A stretch of 64,000 bases of DNA from Leptotrichia sp. oral taxon 221 (GCF_018128245.1 NZ_CP072378.1:1860001-1924000), one strand, 5' to 3'. Counted from the stretch's first letter, positions 25,072-33,889 are shown. Notes: generated by a model not told the origin, from the sequence alone. Numbers and translations are program-made.

Positions 25072-26319
25072 TTAACTATTAAATTTTTCCATATCCGTAA
25101 TTTCATTTTCACTTCTTGCAACAACAATCGTACAAACAGCGTCTCCTGTAATATTTACAACTGTTCTAAACATATCTATTATTCTATCAACACCGATTAC
25201 CACTCCAATTCCTTCTAATGGCAATCCTGCTTGTTTCAATACTAACGATAACATCAACATTCCTGCTCCTGGTACCCCTGCTGTTCCTACTGAAGCCAAT
25301 ACTGCTGTCAAAATAATTCCTAGATACTGTGTTGGTCCTAAATGAATATTATAAAGGTTAGCTATAAATACTGCTGCAACTCCTTGCATTATCGCAGTTC
25401 CATCCATATTTACTGTCGCTCCTAATGGTATTGTGAAAGAACTTATTTCTTCTGAAACACCAAAATTTTCTGATAATGTTTCGATATTTACTGGTATTGT
25501 TGCATTACTGCTTGATGTAGAAAATGCTACCGAAATAACTTTTAAGAATTTTTTGAAAAATTTTATAGGGCTCATTTTTGCCATACTTACAAGCATTATT
25601 TGATAAACTCCTGTATGAATTACAAATGCTATCAATGTTACTACAACAAATCCTACTAATTTTAGCAATACGTCTACTCCTGTTGATGCAACAACTTTTG
25701 AAATTAACGCAAATACACCGATTGGTGCAACTTCCATTATTAATTCAACCATTTTCAATACTAATTCATTTGCTTCCTCTAAAATAACTTTTATATTTTT
25801 TACTTTATCTCCCAAAGCTGTAATTGCTACTCCTAACAATAAGAAGAAAATTATAATTGCTAACATTTTTTCTTCAGACATTGCATTTACAATATTTTTG
25901 GGAACCATGTCAAGCAATACATTTATTAGTTTATCTTGCTCTGCAACCTTAAATTCACCAACAGGTAATTCACCCATCTTCATTCCTTTACCAACGCCTG
26001 TTATCTTAGCTACAAATAATCCTATCGCAACTGCAATCGCTGTCGTAGCAAAATAAAATCCTAAAACTTTTGTTCCAATTCTTCTAAGTTTTTTAATATC
26101 TCCTATCGATGCTGCTCCCATTGCTAATGAAACTGAAACTAATGGCACTATCATAACTTTCATTAAGTTAATGAATGCTCCTCCAAAAAATGCAAGAACT
26201 GAATCAATTACTACATCTTTTACAAATGGAGTTTTTGAAAAAGGACTCAAAATCAGTCCAAACAAGATACCTAATGCTAATCCAACCATTATTCTTGTTG
26301 TTAATCCTAACTTTTTCAT
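25072..26319 (-). CDS. Dicarboxylate/amino acid:cation symporter (DAACS)
   Basis: About 415 residues with the glutamate-transporter fold. The start is placed at ATG 26319 (MKKLGLTTRIMVGLALG) because the extra thirteen residues encoded upstream do not resemble the family. The signature serine-rich hairpin is FSTSSSNATIPVNIE, then NMDGTAIMQGVAAVFIAN (the NMDGT sodium motif), and GVPGAGMLMLSLVL and DRIIDMFRTVVNITGDAV near the end. It imports acidic amino acids or C4-dicarboxylates with Na+ or H+. Serine/threonine transport is also possible. It has a ~370-base region upstream with a long-range hairpin. Confidence 0.9.
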   Translation of the reverse strand: MKKLGLTTRIMVGLALGILFGLILSPFSKTPFVKDVVIDSVLAFFGGAFINLMKVMIVPLVSVSLAMGAASIGDIKKLRRIGTKVLGFYFATTAIAVAIGLFVAKITGVGKGMKMGELPVGEFKVAEQDKLINVLLDMVPKNIVNAMSEEKMLAIIIFFLLLGVAITALGDKVKNIKVILEEANELVLKMVELIMEVAPIGVFALISKVVASTGVDVLLKLVGFVVVTLIAFVIHTGVYQIMLVSMAKMSPIKFFKKFLKVISVAFSTSSSNATIPVNIETLSENFGVSEEISSFTIPLGATVNMDGTAIMQGVAAVFIANLYNIHLGPTQYLGIILTAVLASVGTAGVPGAGMLMLSLVLKQAGLPLEGIGVVIGVDRIIDMFRTVVNITGDAVCTIVVARSENEITDMEKFNS

Positions 26320-26690
26320 AACGTAACTTCTCGGGCATCTTATAATAAAAATTTTCACTATAAATTTACATATTTTCTGAATTCATCTACTCTAAATCTA
26401 TTTGATCATCAAAACTTTCAAAAATATATAACATTTATTTTTTGAATTTATTTTAATTATAAATGCCCTTCTCCTTTCTTCCGTTTTCTATCTTTTTATC
26501 CTTAAATTTTACCTTTTCACGGAAGAAAATTCAAATATATTATATATATAATTCTATAAATATTTATAATACTTAAAATAGTAATTGCCTTTTTAGTTCA
26601 ATTTTTTAATTCTGTATATTCGAAAAAATATTTTTTAAATTAAAAATATTGCTAAAATTAATTTTTTCATCGATATTTTTCCTTTCTAAA
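26320..26690. other. Long leader/intergenic region with a 10-bp long-range hairpin
   Basis: TTTCTTCCGT (26475-26484) and ACGGAAGAAA (26519-26528) are perfectly complementary, separated by 34 bases. No ORF is convincing. It is upstream of the symporter and downstream of the metallophosphatase gene. Confidence 0.4.
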
Positions 26691-28349
26691 TTATAATCCT
26701 ATAATTTCCCATCTGTCGTGTGATTTTCCATCAATTTTTCCACCTTTTACATTTTTAATGTAATCTATCATCATGCTTTGGATTCTTCCTTTATCTTGTC
26801 CCATTTCATCTTTCGATGACCAAACAAGTGGTATATTTTGTCCTTCAAAAATTCCACCTTTTTTAATTAATTGATCAAATCTGTAAGAATTCATTCCTAC
26901 TTTTAATTTCATATCAGGGGTTATTTTTCTTCCATCAGCTAATTTCAAATCAACAATTTTATTACCTTTTTGATTTCTTAAATCAATTTTATAAGAAACT
27001 CCTCCAAAAATATCGAATGTTACATATTTTGATTTCCCTCTAACATCGTTATATCTATAGTTTGTATCACCTTTTTGAATTGTATCAAAGTAATCTGCTG
27101 CCCATTCCATATAGTCTTTTAATTGTTTTCCAGTCATTTCATAAACTGAAACATCTCCACCTACATATCTATAATTGTAGGCGATATCTTTTCTCTTAAT
27201 GTCCCCTTTATCCAATTTTACATTTTCATAATCATATGCAAATGAAACTACATCAGCTTTACTGTAATATTTTTCCACATCTGTAATGAACGATGACATT
27301 CCTGTATCCTTCGCAAATGATATTGAAACTCCGTGAATTTTCCCTTGAGGAACCATATCATTTTCTGTTTCTCCTATTTTTTCATTTGCAATTTCACGCA
27401 ATCTTTCATGATAAGGTTTATAAATTTCTTCTACTTTTTTATCTGCTTCTAAATTTTTAACAGGCGTTGTAGTAGCTGTTTTTCCTAATAATTTTACTTT
27501 TTTAGTCTTGTCATTTACATCAAATTTTAAATCTATTTCAGATAAAACAGTTCCGTATCTATGAGGTTCTGTTATCAATACACCATTTATAGTTTCACTC
27601 TTAACATCTTGGTGCATATGTCCAGCTACAATCGCATCAATTTCAGGAACTGCATTAGCTAAATCTCTCAACCCTGTTTCAGGAATATTATTTTCATTTT
27701 CAATTCCCATATGCGCCACAGCTACAATTGCATCAACTTTTTTAGCCTTCAAGTTTTTCACTTGTTTTTTAGTTTCTTCAATAATTGAAACATATTTATA
27801 GTCTTTTAAATTTCCAGTATCTTCCTCAAATTTAGCCGACATTGGTGTTGTCAATCCAATAATTCCAATTTTTACACCATCTTTTTGAATGATCGTAGTT
27901 GGTTGCAAATATCTTTTCCCATCTTTATGATACAAATTCGCCGCTAATTTTTTAGCTTTTATATCATTTAAAATTTCATTTAATACAGGCATCCCAAAAT
28001 TAAATTCATGATTTCCTGGAACAAAAACATCATATTTCATATAATTCAACACTTTTGGAATTGGGTGATTTTTCGCTTCTTCTAAAGTCAATGCAAACAA
28101 ATCTATCGAATTATCTTGTATCGAATCTCCAACTTCCACCAAAATTACATTTTTATTCTCTTTTCTTCTCTGATTAATCAATGTTGATAATTGTGCATAA
28201 GATCCTGATTTATCCTCAGTATCAGACGCATAACTCCAAGGAACTACTCTTCCATGAACATCTGATGTTCCTAATATTTTTACATTCACTTCCTTTGCAA
28301 ATCCCATCGTTGACAAGGCCAATAATAACGCTGCTATTTTATTTTTCAT
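26691..28349 (-). CDS. Exported metallophosphatase / 5'-nucleotidase family protein
   Basis: About 552 residues. Start at MKNKIAALLLALSTMGFA (28349), with GAGGAG about 14 bases before it. A signal peptide is followed by a metallophosphatase domain: LGTSDVHGRV, EVGDSIQDN, VPGNHEFNFG, AVAHMGIENEN, and AGHMHQDV supply the dinuclear metal ligands. A 5'-nucleotidase C-terminal domain follows (about 360-530). Family members hydrolyse nucleotides, 2',3'-cyclic nucleotides or UDP-sugars in the periplasm; the precise substrate is unclear. It lies 27 bases downstream of a MazG-like gene and is close to a second family member, nadN, at 30530. Confidence 0.88.
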   Translation of the reverse strand: MKNKIAALLLALSTMGFAKEVNVKILGTSDVHGRVVPWSYASDTEDKSGSYAQLSTLINQRRKENKNVILVEVGDSIQDNSIDLFALTLEEAKNHPIPKVLNYMKYDVFVPGNHEFNFGMPVLNEILNDIKAKKLAANLYHKDGKRYLQPTTIIQKDGVKIGIIGLTTPMSAKFEEDTGNLKDYKYVSIIEETKKQVKNLKAKKVDAIVAVAHMGIENENNIPETGLRDLANAVPEIDAIVAGHMHQDVKSETINGVLITEPHRYGTVLSEIDLKFDVNDKTKKVKLLGKTATTTPVKNLEADKKVEEIYKPYHERLREIANEKIGETENDMVPQGKIHGVSISFAKDTGMSSFITDVEKYYSKADVVSFAYDYENVKLDKGDIKRKDIAYNYRYVGGDVSVYEMTGKQLKDYMEWAADYFDTIQKGDTNYRYNDVRGKSKYVTFDIFGGVSYKIDLRNQKGNKIVDLKLADGRKITPDMKLKVGMNSYRFDQLIKKGGIFEGQNIPLVWSSKDEMGQDKGRIQSMMIDYIKNVKGGKIDGKSHDRWEIIGL

Positions 28350-28376
28350 ATAAATTAAAATTTCTCCTCTCAAAAT

Positions 28377-28742
28377 TTACTTCACTTTTTTATACATTTC
28401 CCTTGCTTCTTCCAAAGAAAATTCCCTTTTGTATTTTTCTTGATTCAACTTATCTTTCATTAAAAATACTTTTTCCAAGTCAATATCATATTCATTCGCA
28501 ATTGCAATTATATAGTAAAAAATATCAAATGCCTCTTCTTCAATCGTACCCTTAATACTTTCACCTGTATATCTTGCATTTTTACGAATATTTTCCGCCA
28601 ATTCACCAAATTCTTCTATCAATTTCAAAACAAGTCTTTGGATATTATCTTTCTTCTCGATTGCCGTTCTCGTATCTTCTTTTTCTTCAAGAGTTCCTAA
28701 TTCAATATGTTTTATTAAATACTGTGCTTCCTTTAAAGTCAT
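28377..28742 (-). CDS. MazG-like nucleotide pyrophosphohydrolase
   Basis: 121 residues, all alpha. The MazG-type metal motif reads LKLIEEFGELAENI with a second acidic helix IEEEAFDIFYYIIAIA, the EExxE...ExxD arrangement of the all-alpha NTP-PPase superfamily. It would hydrolyse a nucleoside triphosphate to the monophosphate and PPi, often as house-cleaning of non-canonical nucleotides. AACAGGAGGGAAAA precedes the ATG. It is cotranscribed with the metallophosphatase gene downstream, a pairing that suggests nucleotide salvage or degradation. Confidence 0.82.
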   Translation of the reverse strand: MTLKEAQYLIKHIELGTLEEKEDTRTAIEKKDNIQRLVLKLIEEFGELAENIRKNARYTGESIKGTIEEEAFDIFYYIIAIANEYDIDLEKVFLMKDKLNQEKYKREFSLEEAREMYKKVK

Positions 28743-28934
28743 TTTTCCCTCCTGTTAACTAATTCCGATATAAAAAGTCTATAAAAATTAAAATAAACTT
28801 TTATTATGTTGATTATCACTAATTCAACTTTCTGTTTCATAAAGTTCTTATCGAATAAAATTGACAAGTTTTTCTAACTCTCCACAGACTTAAATTTCCG
28901 TATATCGAACGGTATGTTAATTTTTTATATTGTA

Positions 28935-30002
28935 TTATAACTTGCTTAAATTAAGACTTGCATTATAGTCTCTATCTATTTCAAGACCACAGCAATCGCA
29001 TTTATATATTCTATCTTTCAATGTTAAATCTTTTTTTATATTTCCACAGTTAGAACATTTTTTACTACTTGGAAAAAATGTATCTGCTAACATAAATTTA
29101 ATATTTCTTAATTTACATTTATATTCAAGTTGTCTTCTAAATTCATAAAATCCACTTTCAGATATTGCTTTTGATAATCTTTTGTTTTTAAGTATATTAG
29201 AAACTCTCAAATACTCAACAACTATTTTACTTGGCTTGGTTTTTACCAAATGTGAAGTTGCTTGATGTATATGATTATTTCTGATATTTTTTTGTCTTCT
29301 AAACAATCGCCTAAGCTGTTTTAAAACTTTAATTCTATTAAAACTATTTTTTAAACACTTTGTAAGTTTTCTTTGGTATCTTTTTATTTTCTTGTAAAGT
29401 TTTTTTATTGTCAAAGTCTTATTTATATTTGGTATAATTTCATTTTGTGATGTTACTGCAAAATACTTTATTCCTAAATCAATTCCAAGTGTAAAATCAT
29501 TTAATTGCTCTTTTATACACTCTGTTTCAATAGAAAATGTTAGATACCAATATTTATTGTCATATACAATATACGGATTATAATATTGTTTGGCTTCAGG
29601 TAATGGTTCGCTAGTTCTTATTTCTCCTAATTTTTCAGCTTTAAATCCTAAATTTGTTTTTTTCAAGCTCTCATAATTCACATAGAAACGGTCATTTTTG
29701 AATTTCTTTTTAAATTTAGGTTTTCCTCTTAACTTTTTGAAATAATCGGAGTATGCTTTCCCACAGTTTTTTATTGCCTGTTTAGGGATATTAGCACTAA
29801 CTTCTTTTAACCAGCTGTAATTTTCTTGCTTTTTTAACTGCGTTACATATTTTCGCACATCACTCTCTTTAATAAACTTTTGGGAACTATTATTTAAACT
29901 AATCATTAGATTATAAGAAAATCTTGCAACACCTGCACATTTTCTAAATAATATTTCTAGTTCAGGAGTTGTTTTTATTCTGATTTTTTTACCTATCAGC
30001 AT
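28935..30002 (-). CDS. tnpB: TnpB RNA-guided nuclease, IS607-associated
   Basis: 355 residues, only distantly similar to the other two TnpB proteins here. RuvC-like residues are retained: D175 in TLGIDLGIKYFAV, E263 in KIVVEYLRVSNIL, and DRDYNASLNL near the end. The zinc ribbon is CSNCGN plus CDCCG. The start overlaps the recombinase fragment. It should be an RNA-guided DNA nuclease with a guide scaffold expected around and below its 3' end (28800-28935); no second copy is available to delimit it. The protein stops very soon after the last motif, which is normal for this group. Confidence 0.9.
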   Translation of the reverse strand: MLIGKKIRIKTTPELEILFRKCAGVARFSYNLMISLNNSSQKFIKESDVRKYVTQLKKQENYSWLKEVSANIPKQAIKNCGKAYSDYFKKLRGKPKFKKKFKNDRFYVNYESLKKTNLGFKAEKLGEIRTSEPLPEAKQYYNPYIVYDNKYWYLTFSIETECIKEQLNDFTLGIDLGIKYFAVTSQNEIIPNINKTLTIKKLYKKIKRYQRKLTKCLKNSFNRIKVLKQLRRLFRRQKNIRNNHIHQATSHLVKTKPSKIVVEYLRVSNILKNKRLSKAISESGFYEFRRQLEYKCKLRNIKFMLADTFFPSSKKCSNCGNIKKDLTLKDRIYKCDCCGLEIDRDYNASLNLSKL

Positions 30003-30300
30003 TTTCTTTTACACTCTTTATCAAATTAATTGTTTTTTTTCTTCTTGCTCCATACAGTTTGTTTGCAAAAACAGTTATAATTTGTATTAAATCTTCTGTT
30101 AGTTCCTGTTCCTTAGAAATAGTAGAATTATCTACTATTTCTATTTTAGTATCATTAAGTTTGCAAATGTATTCAATTAAATCATAGCCAAATCTTATAA
30201 GTCTGTCTTTATATAAGACAATTATTCTGTCAACTTCTCCACATTCAACTAAATTTATCATTTTTAAAAGACCTTCTTTTTTATAATTTGTTCCACTTCC
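29989..30300 (-). pseudogene. IS607 TnpA serine recombinase, C-terminal fragment
   Basis: An ATG at 30261 opens 90 residues, but the coding similarity extends upstream through DIGSGTNYKKEGLLKM to about 30300, where a stop interrupts. The region EVDRIIVLYKDRLIRFGYDLIEYICKL is typical of IS607 TnpA C-terminal catalytic-domain sequence. The MerR-type helix-turn-helix and catalytic serine are missing. The 5' part has been removed and the junction lies at about 30300. Confidence 0.8.
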
Positions 30301-30529
30301 AATATCAGTTTATCTTTTTTTAAAAGGGTGGCTCAACCACCTAGTCGTTGAACCTTCATCATAACTTAACTAGCCTTAGATGATTGGTAACTAAACACCC
30401 ATTGTAATAGTTAAATACTATGTTATTGATTTTTTATATTTAACGTAATCTTAGGACTATATAAATAATCATAACCAAATCTCAAAAATTTCTAAAATTC
30501 AGTTGGGAATCTAATTAAATCATCAAAAA
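30301..30529. other. Intergenic stretch with an IS-end-like hairpin
   Basis: GGTGG-ctcaa-CCACC at about 30326-30340, next to TAGTCGTTGAACCTTC, resembles subterminal hairpins of IS200/IS605-type elements, but no partner end is seen. Otherwise only AT-rich sequence after the nadN stop. Confidence 0.35.
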
Positions 30530-32323
30530 TTAATATTTAAATTTAACATTTGAACTTGCTGGTCTTCCTAATTCTTTATGTTTTTGCAAATAATCGATAA
30601 ATATTTTATCATCTCCTAAATATGTGTTTGTTCCACCTCTTTCAGAAGTAATTTTTCCAAGAGTTGTATATCCATCTTTTCCACCTGCGATATATGAGTT
30701 TGTTGCTAACATATATTTTTTGTTTGCATCAATTGGAACCCATTTGTTTGCTTTAAAGTCAAATACTTCTACTTTTGTAACTCTTGTTCCTAATTTTCCA
30801 TCTTTAGTTGCTTCATATCTAATTCCTGCTCCATAAGGGAATGAACCTGTTGATCCACCTGTTAATGCATAATCAATTGCATCTTCTAATATTTGTTTCA
30901 TTTCTGCACCAGTTACTTCCAATGTGTAAACTGTGTTTGTTGTAAATGGCAATAATGTGTAAGCTTCATCATAAGTAAAGTCACCTGGTTCAATTGTAAT
31001 TCTTACATTTCCAGCATTTCCAAGAACAAAATCAACATTTCCAGTTCCTGTATTTCTTAATGTATCTAATTCTGCTTCCATAACCAATGTTGTAGCTAAT
31101 GAACCTTCAGGATTTTTTGCACTTGGAACTCTGTTTTCAGAACCACCAGGAATCATTTCTTTTATTTTACCAACTGATTTTTTACCTAATTCTGTTTTTT
31201 CTTTTTGGTATCTATCTAATAATTTTTGTAAAGTTTCATCATTTTTAACAATTTTTAAGTTTTTATCTTTTTTAATTGCTGCTAAAATTGCTGCTTTTTC
31301 TTCTTTACTTGCTTGAACTTTTTTACCTTCAGCATTTTTCACTTCAAACAAATCGTCTCCAAGTAACAATTTTGGTGATGCAACTAATTCTGTAATTACA
31401 CCTTTTTTATCGAATTTAGCTTTTAATTCCCCAATTAAATATGAATAGTTCCAAGCTTCAGCCACATAAACAGGTTCTCCAGAAGGCGAAGTTATTTTTT
31501 TAGGATATTGATCTCCACCTATTTTCAATCCATATTTTTCAAATTCTTTTCCTAATAAGTAGTGAGTATCTCCTGACACAATCAAGTCAATTCCTGAAAC
31601 TTTTTGTGCAATTTCAACATTTTTTTCATATCCTGCATGTGATAACAAGATAATTTTATTAATTCCTTGATCTTGCAATTCTTTTACATATTTTTTAGCA
31701 GCTTCTATTTCATCAATAAATTTAATATCTTTTCCTGGACTAGAAGATTCAACTGTTTTCTTCACAACTTCCATTCCAATAATACCAATTTTTTCTCCAC
31801 CAACATTTTTAATGATGTAAGGTTTCCATTTTCCTTCTAAAATACTTCCTTTATCTGGAACAACGTTAGATGAAATTACTGGTATTTTCAATGCTGATAA
31901 GAATTTTGCCAATACTTCGTTTCCATCGTCAAATTCATGATTTCCTAATGTGAACGCATCAAAATTAATAACATTCATCAATTCTGCATCTGCAATTCCT
32001 TTAAACAAAGTATAATACAATGTCCCTGTTACTGCATCTCCTGCATGAAGAATTAAAGTATTTTTATTATTTTTTCTAAAATCTTTGATTTCTTGTCCAA
32101 CTCTTGGCAATCCTCCGATATCCAAAGTTACATCTTTCCCATCAATTTTCAATGTCATTCTCTCTTGCTCTAAATGAGAGTGATGGTCATTAATATGAGC
32201 AACATTCAATTCAAATGGTTGATTATTCGCAACCTTTCTCACATTTTTTCTAGCGTTTTTTCCTGCAGCCTGTAAACTTGTCGCAATCGCAACTGTAAGT
32301 CCTAATAAAAATAATTTTTTCAT
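30530..32323 (-). CDS. nadN: NAD nucleotidase / 5'-nucleotidase NadN
   Basis: About 597 residues. The start is the ATG at 32323 right after AGGAGGAATC; a signal peptide MKKLFLLGLTVAIATSLQAA follows. The protein is similar to Haemophilus influenzae NadN along its whole length: HINDHHSHLE, LHAGDAVTGTLYYTLF, FTLGNHEFDDGNE, LLSHAGYEKNVEIAQKVSGI, and FPYGAGIRYEA with YIAGGKDGYTT in the C-terminal domain. NadN degrades external NAD to nicotinamide riboside and adenosine in the periplasm. It may reflect NAD salvage. No nicotinamide riboside transporter is in the window. Confidence 0.9.
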   Translation of the reverse strand: MKKLFLLGLTVAIATSLQAAGKNARKNVRKVANNQPFELNVAHINDHHSHLEQERMTLKIDGKDVTLDIGGLPRVGQEIKDFRKNNKNTLILHAGDAVTGTLYYTLFKGIADAELMNVINFDAFTLGNHEFDDGNEVLAKFLSALKIPVISSNVVPDKGSILEGKWKPYIIKNVGGEKIGIIGMEVVKKTVESSSPGKDIKFIDEIEAAKKYVKELQDQGINKIILLSHAGYEKNVEIAQKVSGIDLIVSGDTHYLLGKEFEKYGLKIGGDQYPKKITSPSGEPVYVAEAWNYSYLIGELKAKFDKKGVITELVASPKLLLGDDLFEVKNAEGKKVQASKEEKAAILAAIKKDKNLKIVKNDETLQKLLDRYQKEKTELGKKSVGKIKEMIPGGSENRVPSAKNPEGSLATTLVMEAELDTLRNTGTGNVDFVLGNAGNVRITIEPGDFTYDEAYTLLPFTTNTVYTLEVTGAEMKQILEDAIDYALTGGSTGSFPYGAGIRYEATKDGKLGTRVTKVEVFDFKANKWVPIDANKKYMLATNSYIAGGKDGYTTLGKITSERGGTNTYLGDDKIFIDYLQKHKELGRPASSNVKFKY

Positions 32324-32595
32324 GATTCCTCCTAAAAGTTTCAAATTTTATAATTATAGCTCCTTTATTTCTCTAAAATTTAATAATTTTGCCATAATTA
32401 TTCTCATACTAATAGTATAACCTAATTTCAAAAAAAAATCACTAAAAAATTACTTTTTAGTGTATGAAAATTTTAGTTAATTATTTTTTTGTTAAAAATA
32501 CAAATATTGATATTCAACCAAAATATGAACTTGAATATATTAATTAATATTTATTGTCATCTTTATAAAAATCATCTATTATCGAAAATTTATGA
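32324..32595. other. Gap upstream of nadN with a minus-strand terminator-like hairpin
   Basis: CACTAAAAA/TTTTTAGTG at about 32441-32463 is followed on the minus strand by nine T. It would stop transcription entering nadN from the right. No gene was found in this gap. Confidence 0.45.
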
Positions 32596-32624
32596 TTGCA
32601 TTTCCATATCAAAAATGATATAAT
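32596..32624 (+). promoter_or_regulatory. Promoter of the predicted small RNA
   Basis: TTGCAT (32596-32601), 17-base spacer, TATAAT (32619-32624) with an extended TGA. Start expected near 32631. Confidence 0.6.
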
Positions 32625-32630
32625 ATTTTT

Positions 32631-32701
32631 AAGAAAAACCAGTTAAAAGGTAAATAAAAATAGCGAAAAAGAGACTTCATTCGATTGAATGGAGTCTTTT
32701 T
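32631..32701 (+). ncRNA. Predicted antisense-acting small RNA (type I antitoxin candidate)
   Basis: About 70 nt from the predicted start to a strong terminator: AGACTTCATTC and GAATGGAGTCT form an 11-bp stem (one G-U) with a GATT loop and seven T (32672-32702). The unstructured 5' part carries CCAGTTAAAAGGT (32639-32651), complementary to the leader of the tiny ORF next door (32738-32750, reaching into its Shine-Dalgarno). It also carries TAGCGAA (32661-32667), complementary to the loop of that leader's 5' hairpin. The RNA itself is a prediction. Confidence 0.6.
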
Positions 32702-32713
32702 TTATGTTATAAT
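32685..32713 (+). promoter_or_regulatory. Promoter of the 28-codon ORF
   Basis: TTGAAT (32685-32690), 17-base spacer, extended -10 TGTTATAAT (32705-32713). The -35 lies inside the small RNA's terminator stem. The mRNA should start near 32720 with a GTTGGT/ACCAAC hairpin (32719-32735). Confidence 0.6.
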
Positions 32714-32761
32714 TATTCGTTGGTTCGCTACCAACAAACCTTTTAACTGGAGGTGGTAAAA

Positions 32762-32848
32762 ATGAATTGGGATTTAACTGTTTTATTCTTAAGTGGAATG
32801 GCAGATTTTCCAAAAAAAAATTACTCACAAACCAACAATTGCGAGTAA
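32762..32848 (+). CDS. 28-residue small protein, candidate type I toxin
   Basis: An ATG preceded by GGAGGTGG (32749-32756) opens 28 codons: a moderately hydrophobic first half (WDLTVLFLSGMADF) and a polar, Lys/Asn/Gln-rich second half. It resembles no family known to me. Its leader starts with a stable 5' hairpin and contains CCTTTTAACTGG just before the ribosome site, matched by complementary sequence in the small RNA immediately upstream. That arrangement is typical of type I toxin mRNAs, although the hydrophobic segment (about 12 residues) is shorter than in most such toxins. The end of the frame overlaps a minus-strand terminator stem. Confidence 0.5.
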   Translation: MNWDLTVLFLSGMADFPKKNYSQTNNCE

Positions 32849-32853
32849 TTTCT
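32811..32853. terminator. Terminator of the ArsR-rhodanese gene, overlapping the tiny ORF
   Basis: AAATTACTC pairs with GAGTAATTT, extended inward by CAA/TTG; on the minus strand it ends in nine T. It is about 95 bases after the regulator stop. Confidence 0.75.
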
Positions 32854-32946
32854 CTAAATAAATAGTATAACTTCCAACATCGAACCGCTTTTCATCGACA
32901 AATATATTTTATCATTTATTTGTGTCATTTTTGTGTTTTTTCATTT

Positions 32947-33609
32947 TTATTTTAATATCTTTTCAAATTTTTCCCAATCATAATAACTTTGATTCAAGCT
33001 ATAAGCCTTAAATCCCCTCTCATTCAAATATTTTGAAGCCAAATTTGCACTTCCACAATTACGACCTCTACAATAAAGAATTATCTCCTTATTTTTAGGA
33101 ATCTCATTTATTCTATCTTCAAGAGTCTTCATCGGAATATTTATCGACTTTTCAATATGATTTGAATTAAATTCATCTTCTGGACGCAAATCTATTATTA
33201 AAACTTCATCTTTTTTCACCATCTCATAAGCCTTTTCCAACGACAAAGTTTTTGTATTATTGCAACATTCCTCAAATTCCATATGAATTTTTTTAATATC
33301 CTCCAATTGCCGCTCTCCAACATCCCTAAGCAAATAAACCAAATCAATTATCTGTGTATTCGAAATTTTATACTCCACAAAATTCCCCTTTTTCTCACAA
33401 GAAACCAGCCTTCCATCCTTCAATGTCTGCAAATGTTTTGAAGTATTCGCTATTGTCATACCTGTTTCATTCGAAATATTTTCCACCGTTTTCGGACCTT
33501 GTACAAGTAAATCTAAAATCTCAATCCTCTTTTCGCTCGAAAGGCACTTCCCAATTTTAGAAAGTCCATTATACAAATTATTTTTATATTCTTCCAAAAT
33601 TTTTTTCAT
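32947..33609 (-). CDS. ArsR-type regulator fused to a rhodanese domain
   Basis: About 220 residues from the ATG at 33609, which follows AAAGGAGGAAAA; longer in-frame starts upstream lack ribosome sites. The N-terminal ~100 residues are an ArsR winged helix (SSEKRIEILDLLVQGPKTVE, TGMTIANTSKHLQTLKDGRL). Residues ~125-215 form a rhodanese domain with the persulfide cysteine in IILYCRGRNCGSANLA (C in the YCRGR loop). It probably senses sulfur or redox state and represses the divergent thioredoxin operon, whose promoter carries a matching palindrome. A CC pair (EECCNN) lies between the domains. Confidence 0.88.
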   Translation of the reverse strand: MKKILEEYKNNLYNGLSKIGKCLSSEKRIEILDLLVQGPKTVENISNETGMTIANTSKHLQTLKDGRLVSCEKKGNFVEYKISNTQIIDLVYLLRDVGERQLEDIKKIHMEFEECCNNTKTLSLEKAYEMVKKDEVLIIDLRPEDEFNSNHIEKSINIPMKTLEDRINEIPKNKEIILYCRGRNCGSANLASKYLNERGFKAYSLNQSYYDWEKFEKILK

Positions 33610-33840
33610 TTTTCCTCCTTTCTTTTTCCAAGGAATTTCTATTTTACCTAAATTTATAACTTTAGACAAAAATTTATACATCATCATGAAATTTTTTAAA
33701 TTTTCTTTTTTTATCAACTGTATTTTCAAAAAAAAGTTTCTAATATTTTTTAGTATATCATATCTTTTCTAAAAATTGTATAAAAAATATTCTTATTGTT
33801 TCCCACGAAAAATAGCTAGATTAAAAATTAAAAAAAAACA

Positions 33841-33889
33841 TTGACTTATTTTCAAAAATGTGATACTATTCAACTAATCAATTGAATAG
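33841..33889 (+). promoter_or_regulatory. trx promoter with ArsR-type operator
   Basis: TTGACT (33841-33846) and a -10 near 33864 (TACTAT). The perfect inverted repeat CTATTCAA-N8-TTGAATAG (33866-33889) lies over the start site, a layout usual for ArsR repressors. The 33610-33840 gap holds the regulator's own upstream region, without a clear gene. Confidence 0.6.

Larger units (their letters stand above)
28935..30300 (-). mobile_element. IS607-type element, tnpA truncated
   Basis: A serine-recombinase fragment and a TnpB gene overlap by 14 bases, the usual IS607 order. The recombinase N-terminus is lost, so the element cannot move by itself. Outer ends were not identified. It differs from the two IS1341-type copies elsewhere in the window. 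Confidence 0.75.

Noticed and set aside
32643-32828. 61-codon minus-strand frame opposite the tiny ORF
   Set aside because: It crosses the small RNA terminator and promoter elements and has no ribosome site.
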